From Paenibacillus sp. L3-i20 (GTDB lineage: Bacteria; Bacillota; Bacilli; Paenibacillales; Paenibacillaceae), in contig NZ_BQME02000001.1 of NCBI RefSeq assembly GCF_022180385.2, forward strand, positions 434,001 to 498,000: a DNA stretch of 64,000 nt, read 5' to 3'. Shown here in pieces: positions 1-9,092 of the stretch; positions within the stretch are counted from its first letter, which is position 1; the number at the start of each line of letters is the position of its first letter. The position numbers and the translations under genes were made by a program. The notes below the pieces were generated by a model. It searched no databases. It worked only from the letters and a program-made list of their open reading frames with translations, and was not told the DNA's origin.

Positions 1-2
1 GC

Positions 3-158
3 CCTTTGCTTCCCCAGCCTGCAGCAGGTTTACTAGCGGATGGTTTCATTCCCCACTTTGCTCCGCTCGATCGACTTGGGGCAGACTTTGATCGGCCGCT
101 CCCCCAACTTACCGTCTTCACTCGTCTTAAAGACTTACCCCGGAATAAATTGAATTGA
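3..158 (+). CDS. C-terminal fragment of an unidentified protein (5' end outside window)
   Basis: An open frame enters from the left edge and runs 51 codons to a TGA at 156-158. The residues include FIPHFAPLDRLGADFDRPL and end RLKDLPRNKLN. I do not recognise the family. Directly after the stop is a small hairpin (AAGCCG at 159-164, CGGCTT at 170-175) that could end transcription, although no T-run follows. The frame is short, so it may not be coding; the hairpin at its end is the main support. Confidence 0.3.
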   Translation, partial: PLLPQPAAGLLADGFIPHFAPLDRLGADFDRPLPQLTVFTRLKDLPRNKLN

Positions 159-423
159 AAGCCGCCTGACGGCTTGAACCGCCAGCCCTTCTTCCCCCAC
201 TTGGCCATATCGGCTCGCCTCCCGTTTCGCCCTGTCCATCAACTACTTTCCATACTTTATGCGGTGAGAGGTCGAAAAAGAAGGCAAGCTGGGCTAACGA
301 ATGTACGACGCTCGTCCAATTTACAACGAGTGCAGGACATTCCGAATAGCTTAGTTGTCCATCGGTAAAGGATGCGTTAGACTATAACAGGAGCAAACAA
401 GCAGTGATTAAAGGAGTGTACCT
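159..423. other. Intergenic stretch without a convincing gene
   Basis: After the hairpin at 159-175 this region has only a short plus-strand frame with basic, arginine-rich composition and no ribosome binding site, which I do not accept as a gene. The last 30 bases hold the ribosome binding site (AAAGGAG) of the next gene. No clear promoter was identified. Confidence 0.4.
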
Positions 424-639
424 ATGTCTCTTCATTTTAAATTAATGACCGATTCCGATTTCCAAGACGTTCTCGATAAAGGAATCCGTATTCGCGTATT
501 CAAAGATAACCATATCGTAGATGCCAGTTCCCTCATCGTTCGCTTCGACGATGGCCTAGTCGTCACACAATCGGATGTCAGTGATCTTATGTATCACGAT
601 CGTACTGAATGTGAATTTTATGAGCTGAGAAAACGTTAA
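424..639 (+). CDS. Small conserved-looking hypothetical protein (71 aa)
   Basis: This encodes 71 residues with an ATG start 6 bases after a good AAAGGAG ribosome binding site. It is soluble, mixed alpha/beta in character and acidic, beginning MSLHFKLMTDSDFQDVL. There is no signal peptide, membrane segment or cysteine. The family and function are not recognised. It is monocistronic: a strong hairpin terminator follows within 20 bases and the next gene is convergent. The ribosome binding site and terminator make a real gene likely. Confidence 0.6.
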   Translation: MSLHFKLMTDSDFQDVLDKGIRIRVFKDNHIVDASSLIVRFDDGLVVTQSDVSDLMYHDRTECEFYELRKR

Positions 640-657
640 ACAAAAACAAACATACAA

Positions 658-698
658 AAGCCGGTCACACGTTGTTGTTTGCGACGAGTGACCGGCTT
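658..698. terminator. Bidirectional hairpin terminator
   Basis: Inverted repeat AAGCCGGTCAC (658-668) / GTGACCGGCTT (688-698) lies between two convergent genes, with A-rich sequence to its left and T-rich sequence to its right. It can end the 71-aa gene on the plus strand and the ABC permease gene on the minus strand. Confidence 0.75.
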
Positions 699-717
699 CC
701 CTGTTTAATTCAAGACA

Positions 718-2655
718 TTACATCAACTTCCTCCGCATATGCGTTAAATAACGCCAGCGTATTAGCAAGAAGTATATGATTTGCATCGCTAGAAACGAAA
801 CGTAGATGAGTAGTGCATCCTCGAGCATCGGCATTTGCACAAGGTTCCCCATGTTCATAAAGGCTATTGCACTATGAAGCATTCCTACAGAAAAGGGTAG
901 GAAAAACATAAGTATTAGCTGTCTAGTTACTAGTTTACTTAGTTCCTTACCGCTTAGTCCTATCTTGCCGATCATTTCATATTGTTTCTCATCTCGATCC
1001 AAATCAGCATACAATCGGAAATATATAAAGCTTGCAGCAAAGGTAAAGAACACTACAGCTACTAGAACGCTAATAATTAACAAGATACCGTTTAGCTGCT
1101 TACTGTCATACCAGTCGAGTACTAATGCGGACAATGCAAGAGACTTTATGACCCCGTCTGCGGATGAATCCTTTATTGTCGTTTCTTTGAGATCTTCTTC
1201 AATCGATAATTGAAGTTCCCTCGCGACTTGAATTGTATCTTCCCATTGCGGCATTACATAATAAGTTGTAGATTCTAATGCATCGTACTTAGATATGTGG
1301 TCATACATTTCATCTGACACAATAATCGTGTCATAGGGACTAGGGATGACCATATCCTCCATTCTTTCCTCTAGCTTCAAATCCGATGTACGTTCTCCTC
1401 CTGACGCACGTACCGCAGCAGCATAATTTTCATCGATCATACCACCTCTTGCAATCGTGCCGGATGAGACAAGCATTCCATCAGAATGTAACGTTTTGGG
1501 CTCATAGCCGAGCATCTCTATTAGAGCATTAAACTCCATTAGCTTCATAACCGGGTATGTTGCTGCATATTTCGTTTGTACGGAAACTTTTTTAAATGTA
1601 TACCCTTCATCAGATAATGCCCCGTCTATCCTGCTAAGATGCTCCCCTTTCCACTCACTGTCTTCTTTAGACTTGTAAATAAACGCATACGGATTATCTC
1701 GTTCCGTCCGATCAGGATCACCAATGACCAGACAGACGCCAACTCCGGAGAATGCTACTGCCATAACCGTTGCCACCATAAAAAACATAATCGCATTATC
1801 CTTCATCCGATAAGCGAGATCGGTGAACGTAAGCAGGTTGATTTTGCGAAAAAATAACTCTTCACGACGCTTAAGTCCACGAATAACATATACGCTTAGT
1901 TGTGTGAACAAAAAATAAGTGCCTACTATTACACAACCAACCGCAAGCGAAATTAGCCACATGTAAAATGCTGAATTGTTAACAAAATGGAACACCATGC
2001 CATAACCCGCACCTATCAATACGACAGAGATCAGACTTAATAGTAGGGATGCCTTTGGTTCAGGGCGCGGCTTCTCATCAGACTTAATTAGATCCAGCAC
2101 CTCATTATGTCTGCCAATTCTTGTCGTGAGCAGTGAGATTACAAGGAATAATAGAGCGAATGCTCCCGCAGTCATCCAGACTGCTTGGATAGGAATGTAG
2201 AAATTCAATCCTTTCTCTAACATTAATAAGCGAGCACTAATAAGCAACATGAGCTTCGTACAAAGTAAACCTACACTAATCCCAAATAGAATGGCCCCTG
2301 ATCCAATAATCATATTTTCGATAAATGTAAGCTTCTTTCGTTGTTTCTCCGACATCCCGAGAATCATCAGTATGCCAAATTCTTTCTTTCGCACCTTAAG
2401 AAATGCGCTAGTTGAATATAGTAAAAATAAAAATGAAAAGATGAAAATTAAATAGATGGATACTCGAAGTCCCATCGTTCCGAGATAGGAAGCTACTCCG
2501 CTGCTCGATGCCAGTTGACCTTGAAGGTCGGGATGGAAAAGCAGAACGGCATAGATGAAAAACACCATTACAGCAAAGGCACTGCTCAAAAAATGTGCCG
2601 CATACGTTCGTTTCTTACGAATGACATTTCTAAACGCGAACTGTCGGAAATTCAT
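718..2655 (-). CDS. Bce-type ABC transporter permease (BceB/FtsX family)
   Basis: This is about 645 residues starting MNFRQFAFRNVIRKKRTYAA, the usual opening of BceB-type permeases. A longer in-frame reading would add 48 residues overlapping the ATPase gene; the ATG at 2653-2655 was preferred because GGAGGTCAGGAGA lies immediately upstream. It has an N-terminal membrane segment, a block of helices, a large extracytoplasmic domain (roughly residues 330-530) and a C-terminal FtsX-like helix group. In BceAB modules this subunit senses cell-wall-active peptide antibiotics (bacitracin-like) and signals to the BceS kinase. The start overlaps the ATPase 3' end by 26 bases, which suggests translational coupling. 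The peptide substrate cannot be told from sequence. Confidence 0.88.
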   Translation of the reverse strand: MNFRQFAFRNVIRKKRTYAAHFLSSAFAVMVFFIYAVLLFHPDLQGQLASSSGVASYLGTMGLRVSIYLIFIFSFLFLLYSTSAFLKVRKKEFGILMILGMSEKQRKKLTFIENMIIGSGAILFGISVGLLCTKLMLLISARLLMLEKGLNFYIPIQAVWMTAGAFALLFLVISLLTTRIGRHNEVLDLIKSDEKPRPEPKASLLLSLISVVLIGAGYGMVFHFVNNSAFYMWLISLAVGCVIVGTYFLFTQLSVYVIRGLKRREELFFRKINLLTFTDLAYRMKDNAIMFFMVATVMAVAFSGVGVCLVIGDPDRTERDNPYAFIYKSKEDSEWKGEHLSRIDGALSDEGYTFKKVSVQTKYAATYPVMKLMEFNALIEMLGYEPKTLHSDGMLVSSGTIARGGMIDENYAAAVRASGGERTSDLKLEERMEDMVIPSPYDTIIVSDEMYDHISKYDALESTTYYVMPQWEDTIQVARELQLSIEEDLKETTIKDSSADGVIKSLALSALVLDWYDSKQLNGILLIISVLVAVVFFTFAASFIYFRLYADLDRDEKQYEMIGKIGLSGKELSKLVTRQLILMFFLPFSVGMLHSAIAFMNMGNLVQMPMLEDALLIYVSFLAMQIIYFLLIRWRYLTHMRRKLM

Positions 2656-3400
2656 TCTCCTGACCTCCCAATAAAGAAAGCACATTGATGATTTTCTGAT
2701 AGAAGGCGCTGCGATTATCTCCGCAATGAACTTCGGTATAATATTGACCATCCTTAATGAATACGACCCGATCACAGTAACTTGCGGCCATTGCGTCATG
2801 TGTAACGAGCATCATTGTTGCTCCCTCTTCTTTATTGAGCTTGCACATCAACTCCATCACATCACGTGCTGATTTGGAATCCAAATTGCCAGTCGGCTCA
2901 TCAGCAAGGAGCAACTGAGGGCGATGGATGAGCGCTCTTGCAATAGCCGTCCGCTGCGCTTGACCTCCCGAAATCTCATACGTTCGCTTGTCCATAATGT
3001 GAGAAATACCTAATTTATTTGCGATAGCTTCTGCCATCTGCTTCATTTCATTGACACTTACCCCCTCCAGAGTCAAAGGAAGCACAATATTTTCGTTTAC
3101 TGTCATCGTATCGAGCAAGTTAAAGGACTGGAACACAAATCCAAGCTCACGTCTGCGAAAGTGTGCCAGCTTCTCCTGAGAAAGGTCATATGGATTATTT
3201 CCATTGATTCGAACATCACCAGATGTAGGACGATCAATTGTGGAGACAACATTAAGCAGCGTCGTTTTGCCGCTCCCAGACGGCCCCATAATACCAACGA
3301 ATTCCCCCTTCTCAATCGTCAGGTCAAAGTTACTTAACGCTTTATAAGACACTTTTCCAGGGTAAATTTTGTTTAGATTGCGTACTTGGAGCAAATCCAT
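2630..3400 (-). CDS. Bce-type ABC transporter ATPase (BceA-like)
   Basis: This is about 256 residues. Walker A is GPSGSGKTT, the signature is ISGGQAQRTAIARAL and Walker B is LLLADEPTGNLD, with a following H-loop VTHD. It is the cytoplasmic ATPase of the LolD/MacB/BceA class that powers the adjacent FtsX-like permease, giving resistance to antimicrobial peptides. The ATG at 3398-3400 is preferred over a GTG nine bases upstream because AAGGAG lies 10 bases before it. A terminator separates it from the kinase gene, so it should have its own promoter in 3401-3511, as in BceR-controlled transporters. I could not pick that promoter out confidently. Confidence 0.9.
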   Translation of the reverse strand: MDLLQVRNLNKIYPGKVSYKALSNFDLTIEKGEFVGIMGPSGSGKTTLLNVVSTIDRPTSGDVRINGNNPYDLSQEKLAHFRRRELGFVFQSFNLLDTMTVNENIVLPLTLEGVSVNEMKQMAEAIANKLGISHIMDKRTYEISGGQAQRTAIARALIHRPQLLLADEPTGNLDSKSARDVMELMCKLNKEEGATMMLVTHDAMAASYCDRVVFIKDGQYYTEVHCGDNRSAFYQKIINVLSLLGGQENEFPTVRV

Positions 3401-3511
3401 TCTCCGCACTCTCCTTATCTGTTTCTGTGATAGCTCCAGTGTAGACGATAACTGCCTCCTTTTCGACGAACAGTACCTTCATCTACCTTACAATATTGAA
3501 AGGTAGCATAA

Positions 3512-3545
3512 AAAAGCGATTAGATCTCAATGATCTCTCGCTTTT
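3512..3545 (-). terminator. Terminator after the BceS-like kinase gene
   Basis: On the minus strand a stem AAAAGCGA / TCGCTTTT with an inner AGATC / GATCT pairing is followed by a T-run. It overlaps the kinase stop codon. It divides the RR-kinase transcript from the ATPase-permease transcript. Confidence 0.75.
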
Positions 3546-4531
3546 CCTACTGCTGCATATGGGAAAATAAGACGTATAATCGTACCTTCTCCAACCTTAG
3601 ATTCAGCTTCAATTTTTTGATTCATTTTGTCCATAACCGTCTTAGCCATATATAATCCCATACCTGACGATTCTTTAAATCGCCTGCCATTCTCGCCTGT
3701 AAAGAAGGGTTGAAATATCCGTTTCATATCAAAAGCTGGGATGCCTACTCCCTTATCTCGAACTTCCAAAATAACACCACGTTCATCGTGATAGGCTGCA
3801 ATCGTAATGATACTTTCAGTCCCAGCGGCAAATTTAACTGCATTCGAGATAATCTGGATCAATATAAATCGAAGCCACTTGTGATCGGTTTCTACCACTA
3901 AATCTTCTTCTATTTCAATGCGAGGATACACATAGTTTCGTATAAACAATCTTTTATTTTCTAAAATAACCTCATTAGCAAGATGGCGTAATATAACCTT
4001 ATCTACACCAAAATCCACTTCGAACGTTTCAAGCCGCGCCATATAAAGAATCATTTCTAATCCTTTGCGAAGCCGCTCCGTCTCCTCCAGCATACTTTCA
4101 TTGCGTGGTCCATCATCATCTTGCAGCATAAGTTCCAGAACAGACAATGGCGTCTTCATCTGATGTACCCATTGATTCATAAATGTAATATGGTTCTGCC
4201 AACTACGCTCACCGTTCACCAATTCATTTTCATAATGACGATACTGCGAATTTAGCAGCTCGTTCACCGATGCTGGAAGTGGGGCATGTCCTTCAAGCTG
4301 ATAAGATTCCTCAATCTTAAACGTCTTCCTTGATAATAGCTCATAGAGCTTCCGATGACTCATATATCGATAGATGAGATATACGGCAAAGAGGCATATC
4401 CCTAACAAAATCGCATACGCAGCAACTGTCCAACTACGATAGCCATCTAGGTAGAATACTAGAGTAACGATACCTAATTGCACAAACATAAAAAGAGTGA
4501 GAGGGACATGTTCGCGGAAAAATAGTCTCAT
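3527..4531 (-). CDS. Intramembrane-sensing histidine kinase (BceS-like)
   Basis: This is 334 residues with two closely spaced N-terminal membrane helices (about 9-29 and 34-55) and almost no extracytoplasmic loop, the hallmark of intramembrane-sensing kinases. The dimerisation/phosphoacceptor box is HQMKTPLSVLELML, followed by an N-box near QIISNAVKFA and G-boxes DKGVGIP and SSGMGLYMAK. It should phosphorylate the response regulator encoded upstream. Its ATG overlaps the regulator stop by four bases. In this family the kinase has no input of its own and takes its signal from the BceAB-type transporter encoded downstream. Confidence 0.9.
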   Translation of the reverse strand: MRLFFREHVPLTLFMFVQLGIVTLVFYLDGYRSWTVAAYAILLGICLFAVYLIYRYMSHRKLYELLSRKTFKIEESYQLEGHAPLPASVNELLNSQYRHYENELVNGERSWQNHITFMNQWVHQMKTPLSVLELMLQDDDGPRNESMLEETERLRKGLEMILYMARLETFEVDFGVDKVILRHLANEVILENKRLFIRNYVYPRIEIEEDLVVETDHKWLRFILIQIISNAVKFAAGTESIITIAAYHDERGVILEVRDKGVGIPAFDMKRIFQPFFTGENGRRFKESSGMGLYMAKTVMDKMNQKIEAESKVGEGTIIRLIFPYAAVGKARDH

Positions 4532-5235
4532 CTTTTCCCCTCAGCGCTCCATGTTCCAAATAGCCGATAACCGGTTCCCCGAACGGTTTCCAATGCGTCA
4601 GCAATGCCAAGCTCCGCAAGTTTTTTACGCAACCTCGTTACATTAACACTTAGCGCATTATCATCAACATAGGCATAATCATCCCAAAGTTTCTCCAAAA
4701 TAGATTCCCTGCTAACGAGCATCCCTAGCCGCTTAAGTAATGTCTCGGTTAAGATCATTTCCTTCTTGGTGAGTTCAACCCACTTGCCATTTAAGTGCAG
4801 CTCCATCCGCTCTGGATATAGTACAAGTCCAGACTTCTCAATTACTCTCTCTGTCGTTGATCCTGCATAATCGCCGTAAACTCGGCGAATTTGGCTGCGA
4901 ATCTTCGCCATTACAACTTCATAATGAAATGGCTTCGTTAAATAATCGTCCCCTCCATTTTCTATAGCATATACTTGATCCATCTCGCCACTTCTCGCTG
5001 ACAGAAAAATAACAGGACAAGTAGATATTGTGCGAATTTGTCTGCACCAATAAAACCCGTCAAAGCTAGGCAAATTAATATCCATTAATACGATATGCGG
5101 CTCCACAATCTCAAAAGTTTCCAGTACCTTTTGAAAATCCTCAATAATAATGGCTTTATTTCCGTACTTTTCGATATATGATTTCAGCAGATCCCCGATT
5201 TTCTCGTCATCCTCCACTATTAAAACCTTGTACAT
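4528..5235 (-). CDS. OmpR-family response regulator (BceR-like)
   Basis: This is 235 residues. The receiver domain (about 1-115) carries the acidic pair EDDE, the phospho-acceptor Asp in LMDINLPSFDG and the Lys in DDYLTKPF. The C-terminal winged helix ends RLRKKLAELG and VRGTGYRLFG. It is the first gene of the Bce-like module, and by analogy it activates the ATPase-permease genes in response to peptide antibiotics. A palindrome lies in the divergent region upstream (5282-5296). Confidence 0.9.
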   Translation of the reverse strand: MYKVLIVEDDEKIGDLLKSYIEKYGNKAIIIEDFQKVLETFEIVEPHIVLMDINLPSFDGFYWCRQIRTISTCPVIFLSARSGEMDQVYAIENGGDDYLTKPFHYEVVMAKIRSQIRRVYGDYAGSTTERVIEKSGLVLYPERMELHLNGKWVELTKKEMILTETLLKRLGMLVSRESILEKLWDDYAYVDDNALSVNVTRLRKKLAELGIADALETVRGTGYRLFGTWSAEGKR

Positions 5236-5281
5236 AGTAAGTTCCTCCCGTTGTTGTTCATTCGCTCCCTTTAGTGCTTTC

Positions 5282-5296
5282 TAACTGTATCAGTTA
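5282..5296. promoter_or_regulatory. 15-bp palindrome in a divergent promoter region
   Basis: TAACTGTATCAGTTA is a perfect palindrome (arms TAACTG / CAGTTA with central TAT read through its symmetry), midway between the BceR-like gene and the divergent hydrolase gene. It may be an operator for one or both. Which protein binds is unknown. Confidence 0.35.
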
Positions 5297-5397
5297 CATT
5301 GTAGCAAAAACTCATTGGCATAATTAGCAATTGTTATTCATCATTTGTTCATATTCAATTGGTACGCTTAATGAGGATAAAGAGAGGAGCATACAAA

Positions 5398-6813
5398 ATG
5401 AAACTATTGGAGATTGGATTGGTTATCGTTATAGTCGCTTTTATAGTAGGGTATGTTACGAATTTTTTCAACAAAGATAAGAGAGCTGATATTCTACAAT
5501 CTATTGGCGCCGCCTTGCTTAGTTTGCACATCATATTCGAAGGCTACAGAGAAGCAATACTTTTGATTTACGGCATTTATGTCATTTGTATACTCCTATA
5601 CATTATAAATCTTGTTCGACGAGGAAAGTCCTTTGAACGAGTGAGACCTAAGCTCTGGAAACGAATTGTTGTAAGTTGTCTAGGGCTGATTTTCATTCCA
5701 CTGGCGCTTTCAGTGCCGCTTTATTTCCTCCCTCAAGTAAAAATCCCGCTTCCAACGGGACCTCATGCTATCGGAACGGCTAATTACCACTTTGTTGACA
5801 CTTCTCGTGAAGAACTTTTTACTGCTGATCCATCCGATCATAGGGAATTGATAGCAAAAGTTTGGTATCCTGCTGAAATCGGAGAGGATTCCAAGCTAGC
5901 ACCTTATGCTTATACTGCCGAGGAGAGCAAATTGGTCAAAAAGAACCAGCCGCTTTTTAAGAAAGCACTTGTTAGCTCGATTGCGGATGTGAAGTCCCAT
6001 TCTTATTGGAAGGCTCCTGTATCATCACAATCAGAAAACTATCCAGTCCTTCTTTTCTCCCCTGGTTACGGGGCATCAAATTACATGTATGCGTCTATTT
6101 CAGAAAATTTGGCGAGTCACGGGTATATTGTTATTTCGATGCAGCACCCCCACTATTCGATCATTCCAACGTTGTTCCCTGACAAACGAGTAGCAAAGGG
6201 ACAGATTGAGATGTCGGATTCACTTGAGTGGGAGAGTTCCGATAAAGAGATGGAAGTATGGGTCAAGGATGCTAGATTTCTATTGCATGAGTTAGAGCAA
6301 TGGAATAAGGCAGAGACCGGGGACCTCTTAAGCGGCAAAATGGACCTATCCAGAATTGGGATGTTTGGTCACTCCTTCGGCGGTGCAGCATCTGCACAAG
6401 TGATGACGATTGAGCCTAAAGTTTTGGCTGGCGTGAACATGGACGGCTCTTTATTTGGTAAACGTATTGAAAATGGGCTTGCCCATCCATTTCTTTATAT
6501 CCAAGCTTCAGATTCAGTCGCATTTTCCAGCAAAGTTTTAACGGAAAAGGAGTGGAAAAATTCACCGCATAGTAGTGCTATCTCCTATGACATTTATAAA
6601 CCTTTCATAACAGAATCGATCATTCGGACAAAAGGGCTTCTTAGTAATGGGGGGACTGAGCTCGTCCTAGATGATGCCTCTCATGAAAGCTTCTCTGACG
6701 GCATACAGCTCTCACCAATCCTAGGTAAATATGTACCTTCGGTCATGACTAAACTTAATAAAATTTTGTTGCAATACTTTAACAAAAACGTTAAATCCGC
6801 CGGAGTAAATTAA
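5398..6813 (+). CDS. Membrane-anchored PAF-acetylhydrolase-like alpha/beta hydrolase
   Basis: This is about 471 residues starting MKLLEIGLVIVIV; an upstream in-frame ATG was rejected because GAGGAG lies just before 5398. Four membrane helices fill residues 1-130. A hydrolase domain follows with the nucleophile elbow GHSFGG (Ser near residue 325) and a late catalytic His in DDASHESF (near 428), plus an oxyanion-loop region LLFSPGYGASNYMY. The layout matches the platelet-activating-factor acetylhydrolase / dienelactone hydrolase group, probably acting on short acyl esters on the outer face of the membrane. The substrate is unknown. It sits alone between two regulatory modules. Confidence 0.75.
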   Translation: MKLLEIGLVIVIVAFIVGYVTNFFNKDKRADILQSIGAALLSLHIIFEGYREAILLIYGIYVICILLYIINLVRRGKSFERVRPKLWKRIVVSCLGLIFIPLALSVPLYFLPQVKIPLPTGPHAIGTANYHFVDTSREELFTADPSDHRELIAKVWYPAEIGEDSKLAPYAYTAEESKLVKKNQPLFKKALVSSIADVKSHSYWKAPVSSQSENYPVLLFSPGYGASNYMYASISENLASHGYIVISMQHPHYSIIPTLFPDKRVAKGQIEMSDSLEWESSDKEMEVWVKDARFLLHELEQWNKAETGDLLSGKMDLSRIGMFGHSFGGAASAQVMTIEPKVLAGVNMDGSLFGKRIENGLAHPFLYIQASDSVAFSSKVLTEKEWKNSPHSSAISYDIYKPFITESIIRTKGLLSNGGTELVLDDASHESFSDGIQLSPILGKYVPSVMTKLNKILLQYFNKNVKSAGVN

Positions 6814-6904
6814 GATTGCCAACTGATTATAGATTGATATAACATTTATAGGGATTGATGTACGATTTTAACTATTCACCTAAGTTTGTTAGGAGGCTGC
6901 AACT

Positions 6905-7579
6905 TTGATCAAAGTGTTAATCGCTGATGACGATCCACATATCCGTGAGCTTATAAAGCTTGCATTACGTTCCGATGGTTATGAATTTCTTGAAGTTGAA
7001 GATGGTAATACAGCGATTGATGCGATGTATCGAAGCAATCCGCAGTTTGCCATTGCTGATATTATGATGCCGGGCAAAGATGGTCTAACTGTCTGTCAGG
7101 AAATTAAGCGGTACAGCGATATACCTGTATTAATGTTGACGGCAAAAGGGACAAATACGGATAAAGTAAAAGGATTTCAAGCAGGGGCTGACGACTATGT
7201 CGTTAAGCCCTTTGATCCCGGCGAACTCAAGTATCGGGTTAAGGCACTTCTGAGACGATACCGTATGGAGCAAGGTTTTTCGGTACGGGTAGGATCACTT
7301 TATATGAATTCCGAAGGGCAATTATTAATTGGAGAAAAAACCATGTCATTGCCGCCCAAGGAATATGAGTTGTTATTTAAACTAGCTGCTCACCCAAACC
7401 GTACGTTAACTCGTGAACAGTTAATCGAATACGTATGGGGGCTTGAATATGCAGGTGATGAAAGAACAGTCGATGTGCATGTGAAGCGGCTACGAGAAAG
7501 ATTCAGCAGTCTAACTGATAGCTTTGAGATCGTAACCGTTCGCGGATTTGGTTACCGATTAGAGGTTAAGCATGTTTAA
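6905..7579 (+). CDS. OmpR/PhoB-family response regulator
   Basis: This is 224 residues with a TTG start eight bases after AGGAGG (6891-6896). The receiver domain has DDD at residues 8-10, the phospho-acceptor Asp in IADIMMPGKDG, and Lys in VVKPFDPG. The winged-helix domain includes PKEYELLFKLA and RGFGYRLE. Its 3' end overlaps the kinase gene by eight bases. The partner kinase has no recognisable sensory domain, so the signal is unknown. Confidence 0.9.
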   Translation: MIKVLIADDDPHIRELIKLALRSDGYEFLEVEDGNTAIDAMYRSNPQFAIADIMMPGKDGLTVCQEIKRYSDIPVLMLTAKGTNTDKVKGFQAGADDYVVKPFDPGELKYRVKALLRRYRMEQGFSVRVGSLYMNSEGQLLIGEKTMSLPPKEYELLFKLAAHPNRTLTREQLIEYVWGLEYAGDERTVDVHVKRLRERFSSLTDSFEIVTVRGFGYRLEVKHV

Positions 7580-8867
7580 ATCACTTTATACCCGGGTATT
7601 CGTCATTTTTATGTCTGCGGTACTATTTAGTCTTCTCGTTGGTTTTGTAACAGCAGTATTGCTGCTTCAAAAATCAAATTATGAAAGTTTATTAAAAATG
7701 ATAGAAGATAGAGCAAACATTATTATTGAACATTATGATCAATACAACCCTTCTGACCTCTCTCTTTATTTAAGCATTGCTGCGAAATCAGCAGAAGTAG
7801 GACTAAAACTAACTTCAACGGATATGAAAACACCACAATATTTTAATGCAACTGAAAATGAATTTTCCTGTAATTGCGAAGAGGCTATTACAGTACCTTG
7901 GATTATAGACGGCAAAACGTATGGTTTAGAAGTACTCTTAAAGGAAACAAGTGCATCCGGGATAAAAGAAATACTCATCGTCTTGGCTGTCGTTTTATTG
8001 GTCGGTGGACTAATTATGCTGCTCTCAGTGCGATATTTAATAAAACCAGTTAAAGCGGTTACATCAGCAGCGAAGCAAATTGCAAAAGGAGATTTCGATG
8101 TACGGTTGTCCCAGCACCGAAAAGACGAGCTAGGTGCATTATCATCTGCTATTAATGAAATGGCAATAGAACTCGGACAGCTTGATCGTGAAAGGCAAGA
8201 CTTTGTCGCTAATGTATCCCATGAGTTCCAGTCGCCGCTAACGTTGATCAAAGGCTACTCCTCGATGATATTGGAAGGGGAGCTGAATGAAGCTGAGCAA
8301 AAGCAGGCGCTAAATACGATGATCAATGAGACTGATCGATTATCGAAATTAAGTGATAACTTGCTTCGATTAGCCTATTTGGAATCTGAGCGATATGCCC
8401 CCTCCTTGTCGAGCTTCAATCTAGCCGAGCAAATTCGCCATACTGTATTGGCCTTTGAGCCTATGTGGTCGAGCAAAGGGATTGAAGTATCGATGGATGC
8501 CAAGCGGACGATCATTCAAGCAGATCAAGAGCTGCTAGATCAGGTGTGGGTTAATTTAATGTCCAATGCGATTAAGTTCACACCTATTGGAGGCAAGGTT
8601 CATATCGAATTGAAGGCAGTAATCGGTCATGCCGAAGATGTGAGCGTAGCTTTTTGGGATAACGGTGCTCCTATTCCACCAGAAGATATCGAAAGAATCT
8701 TTCAACGTTTTCAGAAAGGTGATCGATCTCGTGACCGTAAAGTAGGCGGGAATGGACTCGGTCTATTCCTCGCAAAAACGATTATGGATATTCATGGCGG
8801 GGATATTAGCGTTGTTCATGATGGGGATGGGAAGGCTTTTGTTGTACGGTTGCCGAGTAATACATAG
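7572..8867 (+). CDS. Sensor histidine kinase with HAMP domain
   Basis: This is 431 residues with two membrane helices (about 8-30 and 138-160) flanking a short extracytoplasmic region of about 105 residues that contains a CNC motif (FSCNCEEA). A HAMP linker follows (RYLIKPVKAVTSAAKQIAKGDF), then the phosphoacceptor box VSHEFQSPLTLIKGY and ATP-binding motifs LMSNAIKFTP, WDNGAPI and GNGLGLFLAK. Glu-Phe-Gln follows the His instead of the commoner Leu-Arg/Lys. It pairs with the overlapping response regulator upstream. The two cysteines in the sensor loop could bind metal or sense redox state, which is only inference. Confidence 0.88.
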   Translation: MFKSLYTRVFVIFMSAVLFSLLVGFVTAVLLLQKSNYESLLKMIEDRANIIIEHYDQYNPSDLSLYLSIAAKSAEVGLKLTSTDMKTPQYFNATENEFSCNCEEAITVPWIIDGKTYGLEVLLKETSASGIKEILIVLAVVLLVGGLIMLLSVRYLIKPVKAVTSAAKQIAKGDFDVRLSQHRKDELGALSSAINEMAIELGQLDRERQDFVANVSHEFQSPLTLIKGYSSMILEGELNEAEQKQALNTMINETDRLSKLSDNLLRLAYLESERYAPSLSSFNLAEQIRHTVLAFEPMWSSKGIEVSMDAKRTIIQADQELLDQVWVNLMSNAIKFTPIGGKVHIELKAVIGHAEDVSVAFWDNGAPIPPEDIERIFQRFQKGDRSRDRKVGGNGLGLFLAKTIMDIHGGDISVVHDGDGKAFVVRLPSNT

Positions 8868-8891
8868 TGCAGGTGGGATAGTTTGATAGAG

Positions 8892-8940
8892 GCGCTCTTT
8901 CAAAGGTAGATTACTCTACTTAATGGAGAGCGCTTCTTCT
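8892..8940 (+). terminator. Terminator after the second two-component operon
   Basis: Inverted repeat GCGCTCT (8892-8898) / AGAGCGC (8927-8933) is followed by TTCTTCTTT, 24 bases after the kinase stop codon. The sequence from here to 9092 holds nothing else I can assign. Confidence 0.6.
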
Positions 8941-9092
8941 TTCGTTAAAGATAAGTTCGTAGCTGATTGTTATTTTTAATTTGCCCGTATAAAACAATAT
9001 TTTTGCCATACTCAACAAGTGTTGAGTTCACAGGGAGTTTGAGTAAAGGAACTTCACGTATTCAGGTTAAAGTTAAGCTGTGTTATTATTTC

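Noticed and set aside
174-368. Plus-strand frame of 64 codons
   Set aside because: No ribosome binding site, biased arginine-rich composition, starts inside a hairpin; not treated as a gene.
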